Positions 42,037 through 50,999 of a stretch of 64,000 nucleotides of DNA are shown here, piece by piece. The position numbers were made by a program, and so were the translations under genes. A model generated the notes under the pieces. The model was given only the letters and a program-made list of their open reading frames with translations. It did no database searches and had not been told where the DNA came from. The first letter of the stretch is position 1. Each line of letters starts with the position of its first letter. This DNA comes from CBDEGK01 sp965237855 (GTDB lineage Bacteria > Pseudomonadota > Gammaproteobacteria > Pseudomonadales > Halieaceae), in the NCBI GenBank assembly GCA_965237855.1, contig CBDEGK010000008.1:372001-436000 (forward strand), given 5' to 3'.

Positions 42037-43172
42037 TGTTCACCTCGTATTTGATTTTTACAGTCTATACAAGGTGTCCACTTTTAGTAGACCACAACAA
42101 TGCTGCCAGTCACAGACATTGGCGTGAAACCCTCTGTAGGGAAATCTCCGACTGGGACTGGCAGGTACTGACACTGCCACCGCGTTACTTCAGCTGGCGT
42201 ATTCGCAGCAATGCACTGACATGGTGGGGAGAGCAGGGCGAACTACTGCGCCAGGAGTACGATGTGTTGCTGGCGACCTCCATGGTGGATCTGGCAACCC
42301 TGCGTGGGCTGGTGCCAAGTCTGGCTGGGATTCCAACGGTGTTGTATTTTCACGAAAACCAGTTCGTCTACCCCCCCGGCCAATCTCAGCACGGTCTGCT
42401 GGAAGCACAAATGGTCACTTTATACAGTGCCCTGGCGGCCGACCGTATCGTGTTCAATTCCACCTATAACCGGGACAGTTTCCTGACCGGTTGCCAGCAG
42501 ATGTTAGAGCGCTTTCCGGATGGCGTGCCCGCCTCGACCATAAAGCGGTTGCATGACAAGGGCGAGGTGTTGCCGGTGCCGATTGCGTCTCCGGCGCAAA
42601 GCAGCACACGCAGAGGCAATCACAGATTGCAGTTGCTGTGGAATCATCGCTGGGAGTATGACAAGGGGCCGGCTGAGTTACTGGAAATAGCCACGGCGTT
42701 GCTAGACAGTGAACTCGAATTTGACCTGCATGTAGTCGGTCAGCAATTTCGCGATCAGCCGGCCGAATTTGAAGAATTACAGCGGCTGTTACATCAGTCT
42801 CAGTGCCTGGGTAGCTGGGGCTATGTGGAATCGAGAGAGGCCTACCAGCAACTGCTGGCAAATTGTGATGTGGTGATTTCTACAGCGCAGCACGATTTTC
42901 AGGGACTGGCGGTACTGGAGGCCTGCGCCGCGGGCTGCAAGCCCCTGGTGCCGGCCCGGCTGGTCTACCCGGAATGGTTTGGAGCCGACAATTGTTACCG
43001 GGACGTGAACCACTCGGTTGCCATGCTAAGGTCTGGAAGCCTGCCAAGGGTGGATGTGAGTAACTTTTTTGTCGACAACTTGATGCCGCGCTACCGACAG
43101 CTGATGCATAGCCTGTGCGCCGGCAACTCTGTATCATAAGCGGCTTTTTGCAGGAACGACCAGAGAGCAGCC

Positions 43173-44201
43173 TTGAGCGACCAGAAAAAAGCCATGGAAA
43201 AACACCGCGTACTGACCGGCATTACCACCACCGGCACCCCGCACCTGGGCAACTACGTGGGCGCCATTCGTCCATCGGTCCGTGCCAGCAAGGATGACAG
43301 TGTTGAGTCCTATTTTTTCCTGGCGGATTATCACGCCATTATCAAGTCAACGGAGCCGGCGCAGGTCCGCGAGTCCAGCAAGGAAATCGCCGCCACCTGG
43401 TTGGCCCTGGGTCTGGACACAGACAATTCCCTGTTTTACCGCCAGAGCGATGTTCCCGAGATTCCCGAGCTGACCTGGATACTGACCTGTAACGCCGCCA
43501 AGGGTCTTATGAACCGGGCCCACGCCTACAAGGCTTCGGTGCAAACCAATGAGGAAGCGGGCGAGGACCCCGATCACGCCGTTACCATGGGCTTGTTCAG
43601 TTATCCCATCCTGATGGCGGCCGATATACTGATCTTCAACGCCCACGATATACCCGTGGGTCGGGATCAAATACAGCACGTAGAGATGGCCCGCGATATT
43701 GCCCAGCGTTTTAATCATCATTTTGGTGAAGTGTTTACCCTGCCCACGGCGGTGATAGACGACAGTGTGGCCGTCTTGCAAGGCCTGGACGGGCGCAAGA
43801 TGAGCAAGAGTTATAACAACACCATTGCCTTGTTTGAGACTGAAAAACGGCTGCAAAAGTCGATTAACAAGATAAAGACCAACCTGTTGGAGCCCGGCGA
43901 TCCCAAGGACGCCGACGATTCGACGGTATTCCAGGTGTGGGAGGCTTTTGCTGACCCTGAGCAGGCGCAGGAGATGCGGCAGAAGTTTGCCGACGGCATT
44001 GCCTGGGGCGAGGCCAAGAAAGAGCTGTTTGCGCTGATTAATGACGAAATTGCCCCGGCGCGGGAACGCTATTTTGAGTTGATGGCGGCGCCGGAGTTTA
44101 TCGAAGCAGAGCTGCAAAAGGGCGCGGTGCGTGCTCGAGAGCAGGCCTCCGCGCTGATGGACAAGGTGCGTGACGCGATCGGTATAGGGCCGATCCGCTG
44201 A
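43173..44201 (+). CDS. trpS: tryptophanyl-tRNA synthetase
   Basis: 342 residues from a TTG at 43173, with ATG 43194 as an alternative seven codons later. Class I motifs: TGTPHLGNYVGAI (HIGH-like) and DGRKMSKSYNN (KMSKS); PVGRDQIQHVEMARDIAQRFN. Charges tRNA-Trp. Confidence 0.96.
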   Translation: MSDQKKAMEKHRVLTGITTTGTPHLGNYVGAIRPSVRASKDDSVESYFFLADYHAIIKSTEPAQVRESSKEIAATWLALGLDTDNSLFYRQSDVPEIPELTWILTCNAAKGLMNRAHAYKASVQTNEEAGEDPDHAVTMGLFSYPILMAADILIFNAHDIPVGRDQIQHVEMARDIAQRFNHHFGEVFTLPTAVIDDSVAVLQGLDGRKMSKSYNNTIALFETEKRLQKSINKIKTNLLEPGDPKDADDSTVFQVWEAFADPEQAQEMRQKFADGIAWGEAKKELFALINDEIAPARERYFELMAAPEFIEAELQKGAVRAREQASALMDKVRDAIGIGPIR

Positions 44202-44215
44202 TCCGCTAGTTATTC

Positions 44216-46261
44216 TTACCTGGGTATAAAGCTGTAGCTCAGCTGTACAGACAGGGAGCGCGGCTCGCCGACGAAGTAGCGGTAGTTGCCAAAACCAAAG
44301 TCCGCGCGCTCAGCATAGTCTTCATCAGTAAGATTGGTCGCTCGTAGCGCCAGCAACAGCCGCGGTGTTACCTGGCTGGTAAGGCGCAGGTTCAACAGAT
44401 TGTGACCGTCGTATTCGTGATTGTTGTCGGGCTCCAGGTAGTACTTGTCCATGTGCACCCATTCCAGCTCGGCCCGGTGTTGGGGTCGAATCTGCCAACC
44501 CAGCCGCATGCTGCCAAAACGGCGCGGCGCGGTGTCGATGTCGTTACCCTTGATGTCGCCGCTGGAGCCGATCAGGCTGATGTCGCTATCGTATTCATGG
44601 CGGGCGATATTGGCATCCATGGCGAAATCAAAGTTGCGCGGCAAATTCCAGCGTAGTGAGACATCGAGGCCGTAGTGCAAGGTACTGGCGCCACTGACAT
44701 TTTGACGGTCGGCGTCCTGGAAGATGACATCGTCTTTCTCCATGTAATAACTGCCGATCTCGTAGCTGAATTCACCCTGGCCGCCGCGTACACCGAGGTC
44801 GAAGGAGTTAATTTCTTCTGAATCCAGCTCGGCCACCTGTTGGCCCGCCTGCAGGCGGTACAGCTCGGTAGCTTGCGGAGCGCGAAAGCCACGCGAGGCT
44901 CGCGCGTAAACCGCATGGGAATCATTGAGGTCATACACCAGGCCGGCATTCAGCGACCAGTTGTTGAAGTCGTCTTCGCGGTCGGCGGGGCGGTAGAACC
45001 GACAGGCACTTGCCTGGGGCTCGCAGGCGGGGCCGTCGTCGGTATTATTGGTGTAGTCGTAGTTGGTGTATTCGTAGCGAATGCCCGCAAATACGTTAAT
45101 GCCAGCGCCCGCATCCCAGTCCACCTGTGACCAGATGGAGGCCAGTGTGGCATCTACCTGGTAGTCATAGTGCACCCCAGTGGGCTGATTGGGGCTGAAG
45201 GGCTCATCCTGGGTTTCCTGCAGCCAACCGTCGGTGTATTCCAGGTCAACACCACTGGTCACCCGGGTTTGTTCACCTGTCAGATACCACTTGCTGTTCA
45301 GGCCGAAGCTTTCGTGACCATTCTCTTCTGTCGACTGCCAGGGCAAAAAGTGCTGCAAAAACTCCATTTCGTTCTTGCGCCAGTAAGGCGTGAATGCGAG
45401 CCGGGATGTTTCGTTGAGATCAACACTAATCGTGCTCTGGGCGCGAGCGGACCAGGCGTCGCGATAGGCGTCGGGATTAGGGTTTTCCTTTTTGCGGTCT
45501 TCGTCCTCATAGGCTTTGTAACCCTGGATAAAACCGGCCGTTTCCTGCTCCAGGTCAGTCAGGGCGAGAATGGTATCGAAGTCGAAAGTCTCACCATCTA
45601 AGCGATGACGAAACGTACCCTTCAGTTGGTCGTAGCCAGAATCGTCTTTGTAGCCATCATCGGTACTGGCGTTGATCGCCATGGCAAAGCCCTGGTCGCC
45701 CTTGGTGGCGCTGGCCCGGTACTTGGCGCGCCCATAGCCGTGGGGCCCGCCTTCCAGGCCAATGTTGTGCTGCTCTGGGCCAGCGGGGTCGATGCTCAGA
45801 ATGTTGATCACGCCATGCATGGCGCCGGAGCCATACAGGGCACTGGCGGGGCCCTTGAGCACTTCTATACGCTGGGCCTGCTCACTGTTGGCGTCAAACA
45901 GTTGGTTGACGTTACAAAAACCCGGCGCGCGCAGGGAGATACCGTCCTCAGCCATAAAAAAGGCGCCGCAACTGCCGGCCCCGGTCAGAACCGGGGAGCG
46001 CAATGCGGTCAGGCTCTCCTGGCCGTTGCCGCGGGAAATCCAGCCACCGGCAATACGCTGGAAGGATTCGTTGATATGCACATGTTCCACCATGCGCAAA
46101 TCGGAATCATCAATCACCGCCCAGTTCAGGGGCAGGTTTGCCGCCTCCTGGGGTTGATGAGTAGCGGTGACAATCACGTCTTCCATGGTGTTGCTGTCTG
46201 CCATCAGGGGTTGTGTCAGGGCGCAGGACAGGCCCAGTAATACTGCAAAAACGTTTTTCAT
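44216..46261 (-). CDS. TonB-dependent outer-membrane receptor
   Basis: 681 residues from ATG 46261. Signal peptide (residues 1-21), TonB box EDVIVTATHQ, plug domain with RIEVLKGPASALYGSGAMHGVINIL, and a 22-strand-type barrel to the end (LRATNLTDEDYAERADFGFGNYRYFVGEPRSLSVQLSYSF). Takes up a large or scarce ligand across the outer membrane with TonB energy. It directly follows a FadR-type GntR gene (8-bp gap), so its expression is probably controlled by that regulator; the ligand is unknown. Confidence 0.93.
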   Translation of the reverse strand: MKNVFAVLLGLSCALTQPLMADSNTMEDVIVTATHQPQEAANLPLNWAVIDDSDLRMVEHVHINESFQRIAGGWISRGNGQESLTALRSPVLTGAGSCGAFFMAEDGISLRAPGFCNVNQLFDANSEQAQRIEVLKGPASALYGSGAMHGVINILSIDPAGPEQHNIGLEGGPHGYGRAKYRASATKGDQGFAMAINASTDDGYKDDSGYDQLKGTFRHRLDGETFDFDTILALTDLEQETAGFIQGYKAYEDEDRKKENPNPDAYRDAWSARAQSTISVDLNETSRLAFTPYWRKNEMEFLQHFLPWQSTEENGHESFGLNSKWYLTGEQTRVTSGVDLEYTDGWLQETQDEPFSPNQPTGVHYDYQVDATLASIWSQVDWDAGAGINVFAGIRYEYTNYDYTNNTDDGPACEPQASACRFYRPADREDDFNNWSLNAGLVYDLNDSHAVYARASRGFRAPQATELYRLQAGQQVAELDSEEINSFDLGVRGGQGEFSYEIGSYYMEKDDVIFQDADRQNVSGASTLHYGLDVSLRWNLPRNFDFAMDANIARHEYDSDISLIGSSGDIKGNDIDTAPRRFGSMRLGWQIRPQHRAELEWVHMDKYYLEPDNNHEYDGHNLLNLRLTSQVTPRLLLALRATNLTDEDYAERADFGFGNYRYFVGEPRSLSVQLSYSFIPR

Positions 46262-46269
46262 GTAGTTGC

Positions 46270-46953
46270 TCAATCGTCGAGTACGTAGGTGAGAACCCGT
46301 TGCAGATGTCGGTGCATGCTGGCGCGGGCGAGTTCGGCATTGCCTTCTTTGAGGGCTTCGAGGATCGCCGTATGATCCTGAATCACCGGGGTGGAACCCT
46401 CGGCGCGTAGTTTTTCGTGGAATGAATGGGAGATAGTGGTCTGGTTGCGCATATCCCACAGCCAAATAACGGTGGAGTGCAGGGCGCTGTTGCCGCTGGC
46501 GGCGGCGATCAGCTCATGGAAGCGCTCATCGGCGGATTCCTTGTCTTCTGTGCTGGCAGTATCGTCAGCGATAACCGCTAATTGACTCTCAAGGGCGCTG
46601 ATGCCTTCCGCATCTATGCGGGTAGCCGCCAGTGCCGCGGTTTCCCCTTCAATCGCATGGCGGGCCTCCAGTAGTTCCAATGGGCCGGGCACTTCCTCAC
46701 CCAAACCGCTGGAGTGCCCCTCCTGGGGCAGCACATAGACACCAGAGCCTGAACGGATTTCCACCAGGCCGGATATTTCCAGGGCGATCATAGCTTCTCG
46801 TACGGTCGGGCGGCTGACACCGAATTGGCTGGCCAGATCTCGTTCCGAGGGCAGCCGGTCGCCTGGCTTGAGCTCACCATCGCTGATAAAACGCGCCAAT
46901 TGCTCGGCAACTTGTAAATACAATCTGCGGACTTTTACCGCTTCGATCTTCAT
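46270..46953 (-). CDS. GntR/FadR-family transcriptional regulator
   Basis: 227 residues from ATG 46953. Winged helix (YLQVAEQLARFISDGELKPGDRLPSERDLASQFGVSRPTVREAMIALEISGLVEIRSGSGVYVL) and FCD effector domain (LLEARHAIEGETAALAATRI, ADERFHELIAAASGNSALHSTVIWLW, QDHTAILEALKEGNAELARASMHRHLQ). Closest in feel to UxuR/ExuR-type sugar-acid regulators, so the adjacent receptor may handle a saccharide; inference. Confidence 0.9.
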   Translation of the reverse strand: MKIEAVKVRRLYLQVAEQLARFISDGELKPGDRLPSERDLASQFGVSRPTVREAMIALEISGLVEIRSGSGVYVLPQEGHSSGLGEEVPGPLELLEARHAIEGETAALAATRIDAEGISALESQLAVIADDTASTEDKESADERFHELIAAASGNSALHSTVIWLWDMRNQTTISHSFHEKLRAEGSTPVIQDHTAILEALKEGNAELARASMHRHLQRVLTYVLDD

Positions 46954-47042
46954 GGAGGGCCACTTTGATTTTGGACAACTGGTCATACCAGTAAACTGCG
47001 TCGCATTGTAATATGCAGCAGGTCGTTTGCGAGGTTTTTTTC

Positions 47043-47246
47043 ATGGGGTTTGGTTCCGTATGTTTAACCCTGGTGCTCTCTGTGACTGTTCTATTGGCCC
47101 AGGCACAGTTACAGGCAGGCGAATTGCCCGGAGCAACCCTCGATGCCTTTCACGAGGAGGAGGCGCCCGCGGCGGATAAAGCGCCCGCAGCGGAACAAAA
47201 GTGTCGCAAGAAGCGCCATAAAACCAACACCCGGGCCAAGTGTTGA
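47043..47246 (+). CDS. small exported basic-tailed protein
   Basis: 67 residues if started at ATG 47043 (the frame also opens at 47013). Signal peptide (VCLTLVLSVTVLLAQAQLQA), an Ala/Glu stretch, then a Lys/Arg-rich tail ending CRKKRHKTNTRAKC with two Cys. Not recognised. Overlaps the next gene start by 7 bp. Confidence 0.45.
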   Translation: MGFGSVCLTLVLSVTVLLAQAQLQAGELPGATLDAFHEEEAPAADKAPAAEQKCRKKRHKTNTRAKC

Positions 47247-47737
47247 GTCTCTACTACTTTGCCTACGGTTCCAATATGAGCGTGGCGCGATTGCAGCAAC
47301 GAACACCCAGCGCCATCCCCGTGGGGATCTGCTCGCTGGCGGGACATCAGCTGCGCTTTCACAAGCGGGGCCGGGATGGCTCTGCCAAGTGTGATGCCTA
47401 CGCTACCGGTGGCCAGAAGGATCTGACCTGGGGAAGGCTCTACACATTGGATGTGGCTGAAAAACCTCTGCTGGACCAGGTTGAAGGTCTCGGTTATGGC
47501 TATGAGCAAAAAATCATTGAACTCGAGCTTGATGGACGTCAGATTGACGCCTGTACCTATGTGGCAACTGATGTAGATGACGGGCTGCAACCCTTCCACT
47601 GGTACAAACACCACGTACTGGTGGGAGCGCGCGAGGCAGGGCTGGCAGATGAGTATCTGACAATGATTGAAAACGTGGAATCGGTGCCGGACGATGACCG
47701 GCGACGCACAGAACAGGAGATGAGTATCCATGTCTGA
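47240..47737 (+). CDS. gamma-glutamylcyclotransferase-like (GGCT) protein
   Basis: 165 residues from GTG 47240. YFAYGSNMSVARLQQR is the substrate-binding loop of the GGCT/AIG2 fold; LLDQVEGLGYGYEQKIIEL and CTYVATDVDDGLQPFHWYKHHVLVGAREAGL follow the family. Likely acts on gamma-glutamyl amines or peptides. Overlaps the OsmC gene by 8 bp. Confidence 0.85.
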   Translation: MLSLYYFAYGSNMSVARLQQRTPSAIPVGICSLAGHQLRFHKRGRDGSAKCDAYATGGQKDLTWGRLYTLDVAEKPLLDQVEGLGYGYEQKIIELELDGRQIDACTYVATDVDDGLQPFHWYKHHVLVGAREAGLADEYLTMIENVESVPDDDRRRTEQEMSIHV

Positions 47738-48197
47738 GTATTTTGCCAAAATAATATGGCAGTTGGACCCGGCAGAGAATTTCGCCAGCGGCAAATACAG
47801 CCGTGGTCACAGCTGGCAGTTTAATGGCGGCGTCACCGTGCCAGCCACCGCGTCCAGTCACATAGTACCCGCACCCTGGTCTGTGGAGGCCAATGTGGAC
47901 CCGGAAGAAGCCTTTGTGGCGTCATTGTCCAGCTGCCACATGCTGTGGTTTTTACACCTGGCGCACGAGGGCGGCTTCGTGGTGCAGAGTTACCTCGACA
48001 AAGCCGTGGGTGTGATGGCGAAGAACACGGACGGGAAACTGGCGATGACCGAGGTAACGCTGAAACCTGAAGTCAGTTTTGCGCCGGAAGCGTCAGCGGA
48101 TGCTGCTCAGTTGGATGCCCTGCACCATGCAGCCCACGAGGAGTGCTTTATCGCCAATTCGGTGAAGACCGAGGTGCGGGTGGAGATTCCGGGCTGA
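47730..48197 (+). CDS. OsmC-family protein
   Basis: 155 residues. VDPEEAFVASLSSCHMLWFLHLAHEGGF carries the first peroxidatic Cys and HEECFIANSV the second. OsmC/Ohr-type proteins reduce organic hydroperoxides. Coupled to the GGCT gene, so the pair may serve thiol or glutamyl metabolism; inference. Confidence 0.9.
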   Translation: MSEYFAKIIWQLDPAENFASGKYSRGHSWQFNGGVTVPATASSHIVPAPWSVEANVDPEEAFVASLSSCHMLWFLHLAHEGGFVVQSYLDKAVGVMAKNTDGKLAMTEVTLKPEVSFAPEASADAAQLDALHHAAHEECFIANSVKTEVRVEIPG

Positions 48198-49627
48198 AAA
48201 TTATTCTGACATCGCTGTTTGGCATTCTTATCAGCGTGCCAGTGGTGCTTGCGATTTGCGGCTTATCGGCACATTACTTCGATCCACTGCCCCAGGCCGC
48301 ACTGCCCGCTGCTGAAGACTTTGCTCTCGATCATGTGAACCTGGTTCCCATCAGCGAAGCGGGAATCCTGGCCGATCGACAGTTGCTTATTAGGCAGGGC
48401 AGGATTGCAGCGATTAACGAGGCGGATACACCAGTGCCACCAGGGCTGGCTGTCATTGATGCAGCTGGCGCCTACGTGACCCCGGGTTTCTTCGATATGC
48501 ATGTGCACCTGGACGATCCAGGCCAATTGCAGCAGGCTCTGTCCTACGGCGTCACCTCGTTGCGCAATATGGACGGTCTTCCGATGCACCTGCGCTGGAA
48601 ACAACAGTTGCAGCAAGGCGGCTGGCCCGGCAGCAGGCTCTATGTCGCATCGCCGGCCATGAAGAGCGGTATGTTTGGCTCAGTATTGGACGCGGTGGTG
48701 GCCAGCCCCGCGCATGCCACCGCCCTGGTCGATCTCTATGCCCAACGCGGCTACGACCTGGTGAAGGTGTATTCCGGTTTATCGGTGGCGGAGTTCAATG
48801 CTATAGACGCTGCCGCAAAACAACATGGTATTGCGGTGGCCGGCCATATTCCCCATGCGGTGGTGAAGAACGACTACTCCCGTGCCGCCGCGATGGCCAG
48901 CCTGGAGCACGTTGAGGAGATTTTCCAGGGCCCCCTGAATTACCACTATGATGAAGCCGTACTAAGCGATGCGCTGGCAACGCTGGTGTCTGCCCGGGCG
49001 CGGCTTTGTCCCACCCTGGTGGTGTTCGAACAATTGGTATTGCTGGCAGAAGGAAAACAGGCCTATGTGGCAAGCCTGGATACCTCCAGCAAAACACCCT
49101 TCGGGTTGATGCTGAGTATGAATACCGACGTTAACCATTGGATGAACGCCGAGGTGGAGCTCACCCGCAATGTGCGCGCTGAATTTTCCCAGTTGCAGAC
49201 CATACTTCAACAGGTCGAAGCCGCCGGTGTGCCACTGGTGACGGGTACGGATGCCGGTATCTTGCTGTTGCCGATTGGACCCAGCCTGTCGAGGGAGTTC
49301 GCGCTGATGTCCGACAGTGGTATCAGTGCGCAAAGCATCCTCCGCGCAGCGACACTGAATGCTGCAGAATCACTAAGGGTGGCGCAGGATTACGGTAGCA
49401 TCGAGATCGGTAAGGTGGCTGACCTGGTGCTCTTGTCCGGCAATCCACTGGTGGATATTAGCGTGACGGCTGAGCCTCAGGCCGTGGTCAAAGATGGGGT
49501 TTTCCTGGGCCACAATGTGTTGCAACGATTGAGAACCGATGCGCGGCAGGTAGCTGGCTGGTGGATCAGCACAGGGCGCTACCTGGAGGCCCTGTGGGAT
49601 CGATTCTGGCTGCGGCAGCTGGCCTAG
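48194..49627 (+). CDS. membrane-anchored amidohydrolase
   Basis: 477 residues if the CTG at 48194 is used; the frame opens at GTG 48143 inside the OsmC gene, so the start is uncertain. One N-terminal membrane helix (IILTSLFGILISVPVVLAICGL), then the imidazolonepropionase-like amidohydrolase fold: TPGFFDMHVHLDDPG (metal His pair), VAGHIPHAV, TGTDAGILLLP, LNAAESLRVAQDYGSIEIGKVADLVLLSGNPL. Hydrolyses an amide or related bond outside the membrane; substrate unknown. Confidence 0.85.
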   Translation: MKIILTSLFGILISVPVVLAICGLSAHYFDPLPQAALPAAEDFALDHVNLVPISEAGILADRQLLIRQGRIAAINEADTPVPPGLAVIDAAGAYVTPGFFDMHVHLDDPGQLQQALSYGVTSLRNMDGLPMHLRWKQQLQQGGWPGSRLYVASPAMKSGMFGSVLDAVVASPAHATALVDLYAQRGYDLVKVYSGLSVAEFNAIDAAAKQHGIAVAGHIPHAVVKNDYSRAAAMASLEHVEEIFQGPLNYHYDEAVLSDALATLVSARARLCPTLVVFEQLVLLAEGKQAYVASLDTSSKTPFGLMLSMNTDVNHWMNAEVELTRNVRAEFSQLQTILQQVEAAGVPLVTGTDAGILLLPIGPSLSREFALMSDSGISAQSILRAATLNAAESLRVAQDYGSIEIGKVADLVLLSGNPLVDISVTAEPQAVVKDGVFLGHNVLQRLRTDARQVAGWWISTGRYLEALWDRFWLRQLA

Positions 49628-50547
49628 CCATCACCGCCGAAATTTTCCAGTAGCTCAGCGTTCCCGGTTGCTGCCGAAATGGCGGCAAGATCATCGGCAT
49701 TGCCAAAGGCGTCGCCATCAATGCTTCTTCCCAGGCTGTATTGGGGCGGCGCCAGTTCAGGATGTTCCCCTGGATTCCCGGGTGGGGTGAAGTACCCCAG
49801 AGCATATTGACCCATGGCATAACCGATCAACTCTTGTAACTGCGGTGACAAATTTCGCGCCAGTTCCGGCGGGGTCGACAGGTATTGGTTTTCCTCTTGC
49901 CGCAACCAACCGAGGGCGTAGGTAATATTGAGGCCCACCCGGTCCTGCTGGCTCACATTCTCACCACCCCCATGAAACACGGAACCTGTGTAAATCACTA
50001 CAGAGCCGGCCTGCATGGTCGCCTGAGTCGTTTGATCCGCCTGGGGGACCTGATCATCAGGCCAGGTGACGCTGCCGGGAACAACCCGGGTGGCCCCATT
50101 CTCCTCGGTAAAATCTGACAGTGCCCAGATGGTGTTGAGCTGCGGCTCGACGTGTGCCAGGTGTGTGCCCCAGGCCCAGCGGTCCCGGTGAATTTGCTGT
50201 TTGCCCTGTCCTGGACGCAGGCGGATGATTTGGGTCAGGTGTAACTGGTAGCGCTCGCAGTAGTTCAGCAAGAAGCCGCCGCAAAGTGCAAGAATGGTCT
50301 TGTTCTCAACCAGGTCGCAGACGCCCTGAGAGCGGGAAATTAACCCGCCTGTGCGGGTAGTCAGACGGCCGGTGAAATCGTCCTGGCCATTGTCAGTGGC
50401 ATCCATGTAGGGATCTGTTTCGGTCCGTAAGGCCTCCACTGTGGCCGGGTCCATCATATTGTCGATGATGATGGCGCCATCCGAACGTATTGCTTCCAAC
50501 ATGTGGTCCGTTGATGCATCGCTGGAAAAGTGTTTGAGTTCTGCCAT
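49624..50547 (-). CDS. phytanoyl-CoA dioxygenase (PhyH) family protein
   Basis: 307 residues from ATG 50547, after AGGAAGG. Fe(II)/2-oxoglutarate ligands appear as HRD (QIHRDRWAWGTHLAH) and the distal His in GSVFHGGGENVSQQDRVGLNITY. Probably hydroxylates a small molecule; the substrate is not predictable. Convergent with the amidohydrolase (4-bp overlap). Confidence 0.85.
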   Translation of the reverse strand: MAELKHFSSDASTDHMLEAIRSDGAIIIDNMMDPATVEALRTETDPYMDATDNGQDDFTGRLTTRTGGLISRSQGVCDLVENKTILALCGGFLLNYCERYQLHLTQIIRLRPGQGKQQIHRDRWAWGTHLAHVEPQLNTIWALSDFTEENGATRVVPGSVTWPDDQVPQADQTTQATMQAGSVVIYTGSVFHGGGENVSQQDRVGLNITYALGWLRQEENQYLSTPPELARNLSPQLQELIGYAMGQYALGYFTPPGNPGEHPELAPPQYSLGRSIDGDAFGNADDLAAISAATGNAELLENFGGDG

Positions 50548-50943
50548 GTCAGACCTTCCTGAAATTGATTCCGACACCCAGTATAGGTGGCTTTTTCGAT
50601 TTTGGGCTATGCTGGTGAAGCGTAAAGCGTAGAACCACCACAATCAAATAACAAAATAAGGATGGTGCAGACGTGAATGAGCTGACAGATCGATGACGCT
50701 TGATCAAGCCACTAACCTGGCGGAGATAGTCGCCTCCATTGCCACGCTGATCACCCTGATCTACCTGGCAGTGCAGGTTCGTGCCAACACACGTGTGTCT
50801 ACTGCTGAGGGACGCCGAAATGCCATGACCCAGACCTTCGATATTGCCCACTTGATATCCGATAGTGGCGAGGTAGCATCAATCTTTAGACGCGGCTTGG
50901 CTGACCCGCAGAGCCTGGATACCGATGAAAGTGTGTTAAGCAC

Positions 50944-50989
50944 ATTTAGAGATGTCACCCTCATAATTATTTAGAAATGTCACTCTGTG
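50944..50989 (+). repeat. paired transposase-box repeats, left IS end
   Basis: ATTTAGAGATGTCACCCT and ATTTAGAAATGTCACTCT; the complement of the right end (about 52367-52409) has ATTTAGAGATGTCACTCT and ATTTAGTAATGTCACTTT. Four copies of one box in an inverted arrangement. Confidence 0.85.
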
Positions 50990-50999
50990 GTTGTCCGGT

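Larger units (their letters stand above)
40869..42099 (-). mobile_element. IS3-family insertion sequence, copy 1
   Basis: 1231 bp bounded by TGTTGTGGTC and its complement, with imperfect terminal inverted repeats of about 27 bp (shared GGACAC(T/C)TTG inside) and TG...CA ends. Target duplication ATG at 40866-40868 and 42100-42102. It carries orfA and orfB on the minus strand. Inserted in the DUF3524 gene. Confidence 0.95.
40838..43139 (+). pseudogene. DUF3524 glycosyltransferase (tRNA-queuosine mannosyltransferase-like), split by an IS
   Basis: The first ten codons (MRVLLLSAYD) end at 40867, one base before the IS3-type element begins. Removing the element and one copy of its 3-bp duplication gives ...SAYDAASHRHWRETLCREISDWDWQVLTLPPRYFSWR..., a seamless family N-terminus that continues to 43139 (YFHENQFVYP, RIVFNSTYNRDSF, LLWNHRWEYDKGP, GYVESREAYQQLLANCDVVISTAQHDFQGLAVLEACAAGCKPL). 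DUF3524 proteins relate to the enzyme that puts mannose on queuosine in tRNA-Asp; in bacteria this is inferred. A frame starting inside the IS end can still be translated in theory. Confidence 0.92.

Noticed and set aside
42030..42100. New start for the DUF3524 frame within the IS end
   Set aside because: The open frame into the IS is incidental; the native start is at 40838 as shown by the exact reconstruction.
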